DNA from: Chromobotia macracanthus
Lineage: Eukaryota > Chordata > Actinopteri > Cypriniformes > Botiidae
NCBI GenBank assembly: GCA_036877525.1
Contig: JAZGTH010000099.1
Coordinates: forward strand, 892,501-956,500
Direction: 5' to 3'
DNA: 64,000 nucleotides
Shown here: positions 36,721-48,709 of the stretch, piece by piece
Layout: each line of letters starts with the position of its first letter
Position numbering within the stretch: position 1 is the first letter of the stretch
Notes under the pieces: model-generated
Told to the model about the DNA's origin: nothing
The model's database searches: none
Seen by the model: only the letters and a program-made list of their open reading frames with translations
Position numbers and translations under genes: made by a program

Positions 36721-39053
36721 GTGTCTGAGGTTCAGACTGCCACTGTGGTGTAACGGCTGGAGAGCAGAAAACAAAGGAGAATAAACAAACGTTTACCTAA
36801 ACTTTTGTTGATGAGCGTGGCTGAAAAAGTCACATCAGTATGACATTAAGTCAGCGTAACTGCGGAAACACACATAGGGATTATATCAAAGACAAAGAAA
36901 AGCACGATGGAAAAAAAATGAAAAGAGTGAAAATATTGCAGGGTGTTGCCTAGATTCCAGCTGCGCGTGTGTGCAAGCGTTCGCAGTGTGCTCATTAGAG
37001 CTTAGAGACGACAGGAAACAGACATTCTTGTCTTCCTGTGAAAATGTAAGTGTACGCTCTGAAAAATATCACACACATGCTGCCTGGGCTCAGTCACCTG
37101 ACTTTAATAAGAGCAAATACTCTACTTAACCGTCCAACAACCTGAGCTCTGCACAGCTTTTAAAACACAGCCGCCTTCTCGATCACACAGACGCTTCCGA
37201 CTTTCACTAAACTCTCACTTCCAACCAAAAATACTGCCGTTACCTGTTATACACAATCTACTCTCATATGTGGTAAACCTATGCAAATTAACCTTCGCTG
37301 GGAGAAAACACACACAGTGGGTCTCTTGCTCCGAGCCGCATGCTGGACTTAATCCTTAGGGACTGACAGTCACTGGGCCATGCCAGGTTGTGTGTGTGAT
37401 CTCTTTAAGAAGCGAAGGCCTGTCTTTCTCACAACAGTGGAGTAAAAACATAAGACACTGTACAGACAGACAGCTACAGTTAAGATTAAGCACACACACA
37501 ACACAGCTGGAGATGAGAACTTCCTGTGTGAGAGCTATCTAATATAAAGATGCACACACGTATACACAGAAAGAGTTTGTTGTCAACTGTCGTGAATAAA
37601 TAGACGAGCTTCAAAACATCCAGCAGAACAACAGTGGAGGATGGGAAGGATGGAGGATGGAGAGGATGGAGAAGAAGAGAGACGAGAGTTGAAATAAACG
37701 TTGCAACTTTAAGATTAGCTCAGCTATCAGAGATAGCAAAACGCTCGAGGTTTGTGTGTGTGAGATACTGTGTTCTGAATCTGTATATATACATTAAGTC
37801 CAGCGGTATTAAAAAAATGTAATCACACAATATATGCTGCCATATGAAGGGTTTCTATGGTGATCTCCAATGATCTCCCCAATATGGTGATCCCGTTAAA
37901 TACATTTATGCCACATTTTTTGTTATATTAGGCTCGTCTGATGGCCCTTTCATGCTGATTTGTATTGTAAAAATGGCTGTTGAACTTCACTGGCTTAAAA
38001 CCCCTTGACGGACCCCCTTCTCCCCTTATAGGGCCAGGGGCCACCTGGAGGGTTTGTGTCTATTGAGAAATGTAGTAAAAAAGTGTTTACCATATTTGTC
38101 CTGTCTATTAATTCCAGTTTAAATCACTGCTTCATTTGCCTTGACCTGTGTGTGCTGTGTGCATGTGAAAGAGAGAACGAGAGGTCGCCTTCTTCCCACA
38201 AACCCCTTTAAACTGTGCTGAAAAATCATAACAAATGATATCAGCATGTGGTCGAAAGAGAGAGAGAGAAAGAAAGAGAGTTTCCTCCTGTGAGTGTGGT
38301 ATCTCTCTCTCCCAAAGCGCAGCATCTGGACAGACACTGGACTCTTTTTAATAAAGGAACAGTGTGTGAACATGAGGAGTGTTTCTCTGTAAATATGCAT
38401 GAGGCTACAGAATCCAGGCAGTTCAACAACACTCCTGCTCCACCGTTAACAGAAAATTTGATCAAGAAACGCACACACAAACATAAAACACATAAATAAA
38501 AAACAGGTTGTGTTCATACACAGCCACGAGAAGCAAATTATATTTTCCCTGTGCACATTTATAATGTAATATTCAGTGTCCTCAGATGCTACATAGAATC
38601 AAAAACACATTTCATTCAAATACAGAAACTTGGGCTTTTGGGTACCAGATTATACATGTGTGTGAATTGTGAGCGTTAACGTACTCTAATACTTTCTCAA
38701 GAAAATTTCCCAACTTAACAAAATTTGGCAAACCCTGGTTGTGTAATGATGGAAACCCTTATTTTGCGAAATGTACATTTGCTGGTAACAAAGTTGAGGA
38801 TACAGTCAAGTTCACTGCAGGATTATTTCTCAGAGGTTGCTCTTTCATAGCTCAGGAGATTTGATGAAGATCTCATCTGTGATGAGACATTCAAGTACAG
38901 TGACATTCAAGTACCAACTCAGAGTTTCTCAGATGTTTCTCCTAAAGTTGCTAATGTTTGAGTTCATACTGAAATCTTCAGTAATCCTGACTTTTGATTT
39001 TGCAGACTTCTGACTTGATCACTGACTTTTAATTTGCATGCAAATCTGAGCTC

Positions 39054-39253
39054 AGTTTGAGACATTGTTGCGATCTCATCTGAAACTCTAATGGACACAT
39101 TTGTTGGATTTCTGGGTCATTTTCTCAGTATATCTAAGACAAATATTGGAAACATATCGGAGACTTAAGCAGAAGTTTACATTGGCTCTTTATTTAGTCT
39201 CATAGGAGAAATAACTGAGATATTAAAGAGATCTCATCTGTGATTTGTCTTTC
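39054..39253. mobile_element. Copy 3 (longest) of the GAGATCTC-type repeat
   Basis: It contains GTTTGAGACATTGTTGCGAT, CATCTGAAACTCTAATGGAC, GGAGAAATAACTGAGATATT and AAAGAGATCTCATCTGTGAT in order. A partial piece (AAGATCTCATCTGTGATGAG) lies just upstream at about 38870-38890, so two insertions or a rearranged copy are possible. Confidence 0.6.
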
Positions 39254-40281
39254 CTATGGGTGAAGTTTATGGTATGTACAATTTAGATTCTTAGCTAGGT
39301 AAACGGATGGGTATACATGGGTGTTGGTTTTCTTAGCTATAGTTTGAGGATAAATTGTCCCCAGAAGTTACCTAAATTTGACAAAACCTCCCCAGAGTTT
39401 TCATTAAGGGTTGCAGTTATGCTAAGGTTGGTCTGCAGTATATAGAATTGGCTTTATATAAAAATTGCCTTCATAGTATGTCCTTATTTAGGTAGCTAGT
39501 TAAACACAAGCAAGTGTGTTTCTGTGTGAGGAGAGCGGATGCTACTTTTGACAGCAAGTGAAACATCCGTGTGCTAGTTACAGGGTTAGAAATGATGTGT
39601 GTGTGCAAGTGATGTGTGTGAGTGATATATGTGTGTTAAAGCTCTATGTATGGTTCCTGAAGTGCTCTCCTCAAACATAGCTGCAGCACATTCTCCTCTC
39701 AGAACTAGCGTAGGAGGAAACCAGCACCGATATGCCTCTCTGAATTTCCACCTTATCATAGAAAACTGCCTACACACACAAAACGAGAGAGAGAGACAGA
39801 CAGAGAGATATTACAATAGACTCTGTCTGTCTCTCAGACGGTCAGACACTCAGTTTTAATCACGGTCATTCAGCGCGGCCTGAAAAGAGTGTCTGTTCAG
39901 AGGACTGTGCTCTCCTACAGCTGAAACAATGCGGCACACACACATTCTCATTAAAATCCCGTCATCATTTCCCTGCTGCCTCAACCAGCCAAAAAATCCC
40001 AGTTTCTGTCACTCACACACACACTGTCCAATGACCAGTGTGAGTTAAGTTATAGAGCTGTGAGAGGTTGCTGCTTCATGATGAGGAGAATGAATGGAGT
40101 TTTCATGTATGTATTAACTTTTGTCACGTTTTGTCTTGAACAAAGGACATGATTACAGTGTTTGTACAGTAAGATAATAGAGCTATACATGAATGTGTAG
40201 CCTAGCTTATATGGTTTGCTTTTGGAAGAATATTATAAGTAATGTTTTTAGATCATACTAAAGTTTCTAAGGACGTTGGGA

Positions 40282-40425
40282 TCTAAGACATTGTTAAGAT
40301 CTCCTTTAAAACAGCAGAAGAAAATCAGAGAATCAGGGGACTTGGGCAAAAATCTCCATTTTATCTCTGTTTAATAATATTCTTGTCTAAGAGAAACAGT
40401 TAAGAAATTAACTGAAGAATCTCTT
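40282..40425. mobile_element. Copy 4 of the GAGATCTC-type repeat
   Basis: TAAGACATTGTTAAGATCTC, GGACTTGGGCAAAAATCTCC and GAGAAACAGTTAAGAAATTA parallel the 39054-39253 copy with substitutions. Confidence 0.55.
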
Positions 40426-41789
40426 TTTTTATGGAGAAGAGGGCATGGTGTGCCGAGAGTGCCATGACTTTTCTGGACGGTGTTATTTTGGGGAACAGGA
40501 AGCGCAACTGCAGGTCTATAAACAAAGCTGTGAGCTGCTCTCTCTCTCTCGTACCATATCTTCCCCACCTTTATCTCTTGCTGCCTAATTTTTCCCAGTG
40601 TCTATTGTTCTGTCTGCCTTCATTTTCCTGTCTCTCTCTCTCCTTCTGCTGTAATTGTGATGGGTGAGTTGATAATTGTAATTACATTCTCTAGGTGGAG
40701 TGTGTGTGTGAGAGTGTGTTTGTTGTTTGTCTTTCAGGGGTTCAGGCCTGTCTGGGTAAGTCATTGCGGGCTTTGAAAATGTCAGACTGAGGAACAATAT
40801 TGGTCTTGCACACATACACGCAGAATAATGGGCACACTGACTAGATGACGGAGGGCAGTGCTTTGCCGTGCTGACTGCAGCCAATAATGCACAACACTAG
40901 TGGAGAGCAATGAATCCAACACACACACACAGTTCCTGAGACACACACACATGCACACTCGTCAAATGTTGTCTTCACCTCCAGCTCGGCACAGCCACAT
41001 CTCTTCCTCATTATACTGAGCTTTCACAGGACCAGAGAACATCTAACCACTCGAAAAACCACAAATATACCAATATACAAAAGAATTCTTAATATGTTAC
41101 TTTAATGATGAATAAAAACACCTTTAAACAATCAGAAGACAGACAGACAGACATTATACAAAAAATCTTAGTCATACGTTCTCCACGATGTAGTAGAGAT
41201 TCTAATACAGACACACACAGACATATATAGACACATGGGGGGGTTATATACTGTGCATTTTGAATTTCTAGATGCAATTACACAGTTAATGATCCTGTTC
41301 TTTTGTCCCGGACCTGCAGGGTAGGAGTGACAGGCACAACTGTGTGTGTGTGTGAAAGGCTGGTACAGGTGCAGAGATCAGTGCAGAATGCTGTTCATCT
41401 GTATTGGCCGTCTGTGTGCCCCTGTCTGTAGCCAGCCGCTAATGCTGGGGATCAGGGAGAGGCTAACGGAATGAGCTGCCTACACACACGCACACACAGA
41501 AATCCACTCAGCCAGATAATTACGGATTCATCCTGGGCAGAGGCTTAAACACACACTCAGAGCCGCTGCCGCTAACAGCATTCATTAAAACCAACACTGC
41601 AAAGGTCATAGGTCGCCTGCTTCTAAGAACCGATGCTTGCCCCTCCACTGCCTCTCCAGTGCCACTCGATGTCTCTCTGTTGCCGGAAAACAACTTCTTT
41701 TCTGTTTCAGTGGAAACGAGATATAGATGGAAGGATGTTAAGATGAACAGAATCAGGAGTTTGCATGCCATTGTGTGAGGAAACACTGA

Positions 41790-41935
41790 ATCTCGTGTTT
41801 AAATATGTCGCTAATCAAATCATCTCCCCCGCCTGCCTCTGCGCTAATTCAATAAAGGCAACAACCTGTCATTGTTATTTAAAGTAATTTTCGACGTAAT
41901 AAAGTGCTATTAATAAGCACGCTGCCTCTCAACCT
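41790..41935. promoter_or_regulatory. Possible conserved noncoding element
   Basis: TCGCTAATCAAATCATC, GCGCTAATTCAATAAAGG, GTCATTGTTATTTAAAG and GTGCTATTAATAAGC form a tight TAAT/ATAAA cluster in unique DNA about 2.5 kb downstream of exon A in gene order. This suggests a promoter-near intronic enhancer. Confidence 0.3.
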
Positions 41936-44384
41936 GCCCTCCGAAGCGCGCGCAGCACAGTGTGTGCGTGTCAACGTGACAGAGGGGCTGTTGTGTTGCT
42001 ATATGTGTGTGTTAGAGCATTATGCATGTGCTCATGACTCACTGTGTGTGTTCATGTGGGCGGACATGAGTTCCACGGTATTACTGTTTATGCTGCTTGC
42101 ATTGACAGAACTGAGTTGCCGCATCTCTTCACTTCTTCCTCATTTAAGATGTTCAGACAAGTTACAGAAAAGGAAAGAATTTGGGGAGGTGACCATAATT
42201 AACAACGGCAACAACATTACACATTAACTCTTAACATAGTAGCATTTGAATGGCATCTGTCTATCAAGCCTGGTGTTCGGAAGGAAAAGTGGACTCAAGC
42301 TAAAGTGATCCCACAGAGAGCAAGAAATGTTGCATGTCGAAAATTTCCACAGCACGGATCATAACGAAATTCCAATACCATTAAAATCTGTCACTTTCGA
42401 TCTGAAATGATGTATTTGAGCTACGCAGGAATTATTGCACGCATGTAAAGGGAAAGGTAATGCAGATACTGCTGAGTTTGTTCGCACTGCACATCAGATT
42501 TGCATCTGAGACGCTGTTTATTTCTGGATCCAGTGTTATCTGCTTTTCCTCTCTGTTTCTCAGTCTTCACTCAAATAAAGGATGACAGAAAAAGGAGTCT
42601 AAACTAAAGGAGAGATAATGAGAAAGTTAATCGGATGCTGCACAAACATACACACGCAAGTGTGCTCTCATTAGACAACTGTGCCCTGTGTCATGGGTGG
42701 CTTCATTACGCTGTAAAGAAAGCCACAGAAAGCCTTGAGCCTCATAAGCAAAAAGACTGAAAGAATGAGAATAAGGAAGGAAGAAGGAAAAGAAACAGAA
42801 AAGAAAGACAGGATAGGGCTGATCTTAAGATGGTCTTTATTGAGATGGTCCAGCGGCTGCTCCTCCAGCTAATCTAGAGCCTCTACACTAATAAAGAAGA
42901 GGAAGACAAATAGAGCTCCATCACACGTCCTCCCCCCAGCTCTCTCGCTCTCTCTCTCTGAACATAAGATTGAGCCGCGGCCAGCTCTAGGGTGGAAATG
43001 TGATTGTCAGCTGAAGAGAAAGAAGTGCAGAACATACTGACTAATAGAGCCGTATTGATTGGGAAATGTCCACTTACATGCAACAGAATCCTGTGACAGG
43101 ACCAGCACAGTAAGGCTAATAAAACAGCATTCTGGTGTATATCAATGTGTGATTCTGCACAATTTCTGTCAATTGTATGTGAAACTACATCTAACAGATC
43201 GTGTATCAGAATGTGAAAAGGTAATGTTGAATGAAATGTTTCGCATGTGTGCATTTGAGGATGTGTGTTCATTTTGGTGCATCCTGGGTTGTGACCTGCT
43301 TACCAGAATAAATAATTGAGCAAAAATGACCCTTTTTTCAGAGAGAGCACAGCATGTTTAGCATCTTTATACCCTTGATCTATTTTCATAATTCAGTGTG
43401 GAATACAGAGGCGCCCCAATTTACAACAACCCAGAATCCTGAACTATATCTGCAGATCTGGAGTATTTATAGAGCTCCTCACACCCTCATTTTTAAGCCT
43501 TTCAAAAATTCATTACAAAGATGTTCATGGACAGAAATAAAGTGACGTTAAAAATATAACAACCCTTGTGACTGATCTCATCTATACTCATCTGTTGCCT
43601 CCATGAGCATCCAAAATATCAGAGAGCAGCATGTAATGCATTTCAGATTCATTATTAACTGAATATTTGAACTTATTCTGGTCATACGTTGCACTAAATA
43701 CGTTGCACTAAATGCGTGCACCAAGGTTTCTGAGAAGCGGAACTATGATGCATCATGACCGTTTTCTGTGCTTTCAGTTGCCTTTCTGTACTTCCTCAAA
43801 GTGACTTTACACAATGACGTTGTCTCAAAACCCCTTAACCAAAGCACATACTGTCTAAAGCTGAAAAATGCCAATACATGGCAAAAAGATCATTTGGGGT
43901 TTGGGTCAAGTGTCTCAGTGAACTTAGTGAATGTCCGGAAACAGTCAGTAATTGTGTAAAGATAAATGTGTTCAACTAAAGAAACACGAACCAACTAACT
44001 TAAAAGACGCACATTTTCTGCGCAATAGCTGGAGATGCGCAACGCCGTGTGTCACATCAGAAATCAAGTCGATTGATGTAAAGTGAACTATGACATAAAA
44101 CTAGAAACGATGCACGCAGCATCAGCACCATCACCCGCATCCCTGATGAGCCGCGCCGGTGCTCCGCGTACCGGACCCGATCACTCCCGTGCCTCAACAG
44201 TTTGCGACATGTTCGGGGGAGGGTTTGGGTCCCCCAAAGGGTTAATAAGACACTCCATGCGTCAGACACATGAAGTGTATGTATGAGACTCAAGGAAAGT
44301 CTGGCACACACTTCACAAACCGAAAGAGCGCAACCGCACGCGTCGAGCGGAGCGCAGCACAAGCGCTGCCGCACGCACGCTCGC

Positions 44385-44423
44385 TCGGTCGGCTCGGCTC
44401 GGTCGGGTCGGGTCGGTCGGGTC
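44385..44423. repeat. TCGG/TCGGG short tandem repeat next to the exon A donor
   Basis: The plus strand has nine or so tandem TCGG, CTCGG and TCGGG units just inside the first intron, touching the splice donor of exon A at 44427. The G-runs (GGGTCGGGTCGG) lie on the strand opposite the transcript, so the nascent RNA would carry C-rich CCGACC units. The array is CpG-dense and could be length-polymorphic. Confidence 0.7.
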
Positions 44424-44427
44424 TTAC

Positions 44428-44480
44428 CTTAACACGCTCCAGCTCTTGAGAGGGTCCAGGTCTGAGATTATAGAGACCAT
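44428..44480 (-). CDS. First coding exon (exon A) of an unrecognised minus-strand gene
   Basis: Read on the minus strand, an ATG at 44480 opens 17 codons plus 2 bases (MVSIISDLDPLKSWSVL, then AG) and stops at a consensus 5' splice site, AAG|GTAAGAC (first intron base at 44427). The other two frames contain stops. The exon lies in a CpG-rich island, and GA-rich, stop-poor sequence upstream suits a 5' UTR. The donor phase is 2, which matches the acceptor phase needed by exon B (16475-16440) and the donor phase of exon C (5597-5479). I therefore read this as the distal first exon of a gene that runs leftwards out of the window. The peptide has no signal sequence or membrane segment and I do not recognise the family. 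Seen: frame, ATG, donor and CpG context. Inferred: that it is transcribed and joins exon B. Confidence 0.62.
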
Positions 44481-44627
44481 GTCTGAAGCTCGGCGGCTCG
44501 GGCTTGGTTCGGACAGAAAGCGGATGATGGGAGTGAATGAGGGAGTGAGTGAGCGCTGTTACTCCGACTGTCTCTCCGCACTGCTCTGACTGCGACGGGC
44601 TGAGACTCTCCTCCTCCTCCGCCCCTC

Positions 44628-44631
<4 letters not shown>

Positions 44632-44673
<42 letters not shown>
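44632..44673. repeat. (CT)n microsatellite at the promoter edge
   Basis: About 20 uninterrupted CT units sit at the upstream edge of the CpG island, roughly 150 bp 5' of the exon A start codon. Read in the direction of the gene this is a (GA)n tract, a common motif in core-promoter-proximal DNA. Confidence 0.9.
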
Positions 44674-44677
<4 letters not shown>

Positions 44678-44961
44678 AGTATAACGTAGCCTTTCTCATA
44701 CAGAAATTGTCCTGGATGAATATGTCATTTAAGAGCTCTTAATGATTCTGACCAAACCATTAAATATCATATAAATGGCACATAAATCTAAACATGCTCA
44801 GCTGAATGTCAAAAAAAAAAAGAGTCTATAACACACTGTGTCCATGTCACATATAAAAAACAATAATATATATATAGACATATACCTAAAGTCTCAGCTA
44901 CCAAAAATATTAACATTTCCCTCTCTCAAAGTGCCATGCTTTCCTTTACAAGTTGCTCAGC

Positions 44962-45498
<537 letters not shown>

Positions 45499-48400
45499 TT
45501 TCGCTTTAAATTCTGAAATGTAAATGCGAATACTTTGGTAATAAGTGTACCCCTCTTGTTATTCTCTCAGTTGCTCATGATGTCCTTGATTCTGTTCATT
45601 GCTCAAGAAGCTCAGATCAGTCTGTTGAAACACAGATCTAGTACTTTATCACAAGAAGTGTCTTGAGCCTAAACAAGCACACTGAATACAGTATTTTATA
45701 GCAAACAATAGCCATGACAAAGAACATATAACTGTGCGGGTTTGTAGTGTAGAAATATGTTTTCTTTAAAGTATTAACACTTAGTGAATCGTAAACCGTG
45801 ACAAGAGAAAAGAAAGAAAAAATAACATTAGGTCTGTGAGTCAAATGAGAAGTTGGACACCCATTAAACGTGACACTACCGCTGTATCTAACAAAGCTTA
45901 CTTCCTGTCTGACACATCACCACATCCTGTGTTAGGACTGCCATATTGTCTGGTTTTATCTGTGAAGAACAAAGACTCACCGGCAGTTTAAAGTCACCTG
46001 AAGGTAAAACTACATGCAGTGTTGATTTCTTTGTGGAACCCGGTCAGATTTGTTATACAATACATTGTGACACCAGCATGATTTATACTCATTTCTTCTA
46101 TCTCCGGTGTGTGTCTCCTGCTCAGAGCCATTAAGTCATAATGGATTCTGTTTATGCAGTGATGTGTTTGTAGGAGATTAATAAATGGCTATATTCAGAC
46201 CCCTGACCCAAAATAAGATAAGAAATATAATTCCATTCAATATGTTTAAAATGATATACAGTCACATGAGATCATCAGTCATATGAGTGGTCTGGAAAAA
46301 GTTATTATGGGACACATTTATATTGTCTGTTGAAATTGGACTAAATTAATTATGTGACCTGAATGTATGGGATTATTGTCTTTTTTCAATTGACGTAAGC
46401 AACCACAATTTGTGCTGCTGCATCCACACACAATAGGTGACAGTATAAAGTCATGAAAAAACACTTACTGTACCTTTAAAAATGATATTAAACTGCCACT
46501 TGCAATCCTTTATACTTTCATGTGATGCATTTTAGAAGAAAACAGGACATTTCATTAGAACAAATGCATCAGAATGGAGCCAGATCCAAAAAGTAATGCT
46601 ATATATTAACATTTTATAGTACAATAGCCACTCAGCTTAATCTAATATACCTAAAGGCTGTGGAGAAAAGAAAAAAAAAACATTGCATCAGAACATCATG
46701 CACAACAAGACCAGAAGGTGTAATAAAACCTAATGGGGTCTAATTGAGATCACACCACCCCTGCTAAGTATTAACGCAGCATCTTCAGCTGTGCTATTGT
46801 CAGTGTCTTCACAGGACTTGTTTTCTTAGCATGGCCTGGTTTTCACAAAGCTACAGTTACAGCATCTCTATAAATGAGCCCCAAAGCCACACGTCCACCA
46901 GTTTAGCTGCCACGGATTGGCCACAACCAAAACATATTTCTACAACAACCAAGAAGCCAAGTAACAAGCCAAGAGATTTGCTTAACAAACCTCACAAGAA
47001 AGCCAAATCCCAGTTTATGAAGAGCAGCGGGAAGGTGTGAGTGTTTATTAAATGCATTGTCTTTACACATGCAACATGCTTCATCTCCACCCATCATCTA
47101 CTCTCTTGTGGCCTGTAATCTTGTAAGTGATCATATTTACACATTTACACACACACACACCTCTCAGGCTCCTTTTAAATACACAGAGGTGGTTATATAT
47201 ATATATAATTGTGAACAGAATTCCTGCTGAAAAACTATATGTATTTAACACATTAATGTATTTAGGCTTATATTTCACACTGTACAATTTTCTTACATTT
47301 GATCTGTATGTGTTCCGTGGAACATGGAAGCTGCAATCCACAATAGGCAACATTCGTACAAACCTGAGCCCATATCATCACGTTTTATAATCTAAATAAT
47401 GTGTGACATCTGAGTCTATTCCACTTTCTCTTCCTATGTCAGTATCCATTCAGGGAAAATTAAAAGGATAATGGATTTAGGAAAATGAAAAAGTGCAAAA
47501 CAACAGCACACATGCACCAGCGCAGGGATGAAATAACTATGAGGGGATTATTTCATAAACGACGACATTTCCTTTCTTCCGAAATCCATTTGATGCTGTC
47601 AAATAAGCCCAAAGCCATGCACCCACGTGCACATTGTCTTGAACGGTTTGAGGAGGATCTGTTCTGTCTAAGCAGGCGTAAATAAAGCGCAGCCTCTGCT
47701 CACAGTTACGGCTTCATGAAGTTGCCTTTCCAGGGCCGACGGAAGAGAGACTGAAGTGGTTTAGAGTGTTATTATGAAATGTGTGTCCATAACTCTTTGC
47801 AACACCATTTCAATTAATGTAAATGACATTTTTCATGAAAACACCTGATGGCTAATGATACACATGGATTATCTGCTGTATTCTAGTCACTGTTTGGGTT
47901 ATATAGTTTATATAGATGTAACTGCATGTGGAGACCTCTGTCTCTATTATATCTCTATTAGCTATTATAAACACATTTAGTGACCAGGTAAACCCAGATC
48001 TCCATGCAAATAGATTTATGCAAGTTTATTGTATAGATTTAAAGTACCAGTCACAGAATGCTAGTTTATTTGAATTAAAATAATAACAATTAAATAAATG
48101 TAGTGGGTGAGATTTATGTTAGATAGTATAAAAGAGAATGAGAAACACAAAGAGAGAAACACAAAGAGCGTTTTGGCCTGGCGGGTAAGCATATGTAAAT
48201 GTACCATTAGAAAGTCAGAGGAGCCGCGTGTGCTGTTATTGACTACATTCATCACGCTAAGCTAACAGGTCTGTTGCTCCATCTGTAGAGCACAAAACAA
48301 AAGAGCGACAAACAAAGACAGTGAAAATAAAGTGCCTGAAAGATTGAGTTGAAATAGTGTCTGCAGAGAGTTTATTGCACTTTGGATGTTTTGTCTCACT

Positions 48401-48549
48401 TCAGTGTCCTGTGTGTTGCTTTCAATGACAGTTTGTCTATTACTGCCTTTAAGTCATGTCAGATTTGGAACAGTGCTTAAGTTACATACACATTGGATTA
48501 CGTTTATTAGTACTTGCCATCTCATCTAATTATTTATCCTTAAATGAAC

Positions 48550-48709
48550 TTAAAGGGACAGTTCACCCAAAAATGAAAATTATCTTACAATTTACTCAGC
48601 AATAGTGCCTCAGATTTTGAAGCTTCAGATTACACATACATCACTAAAGTCATATACTCCTGGGATGGCATGAGGTAAATTGTGATTTTTGGGTGAACTG
48701 TCCCTTTAA
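48550..48709. mobile_element. 160-bp MITE with TTAA-bounded terminal inverted repeats
   Basis: The left end TTAAAGGGACAGTTCACCCA is repeated in inverted form at the right end (TGGGTGAACTGTCCCTTTAA). The match is perfect for about 24 bp, with TTAA at both outer edges. The 110-bp interior has no coding capacity. TTAA boundaries are typical of piggyBac- and Kolobok-type DNA transposons, so this is a non-autonomous element mobilised in trans. Near-perfect inverted repeats suggest it is younger than the other repeats here. Confidence 0.9.

Larger units (their letters stand above)
31911..44029 (-). other. First intron, proximal half
   Basis: It holds SINE-like fragments (32560, 36590), three copies of the GAGATCTC-type repeat (33872, 39054, 40282), an A/T-rich patch at 33476-33570, the speculative plus-strand exon at 35.7-36.1 kb and a CNE-like block at 41790. 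Otherwise ordinary intronic DNA with short CA and CT runs. Confidence 0.5.
44030..44640 (-). promoter_or_regulatory. CpG-rich island promoter around exon A
   Basis: This is the only clear CpG-dense stretch in the window. CpGs are frequent from about 44030, peak in the CGCACG/TCGGTCGG block at 44340-44425, and continue through exon A to about 44625, where a (CT)n tract ends the island. Teleost CpG-rich islands of this kind usually mark housekeeping or developmental gene promoters. No TATA box is visible upstream of the ATG. Transcription would run right to left from about 44500-44620. The CpG-rich sequence extends into the first intron, which is common for such promoters. Confidence 0.6.

Noticed and set aside
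42883..43272. 129-codon minus-strand frame
   Set aside because: Its end is CT-repeat translation (SLSSSSLLV). No start context, domain or splice support.
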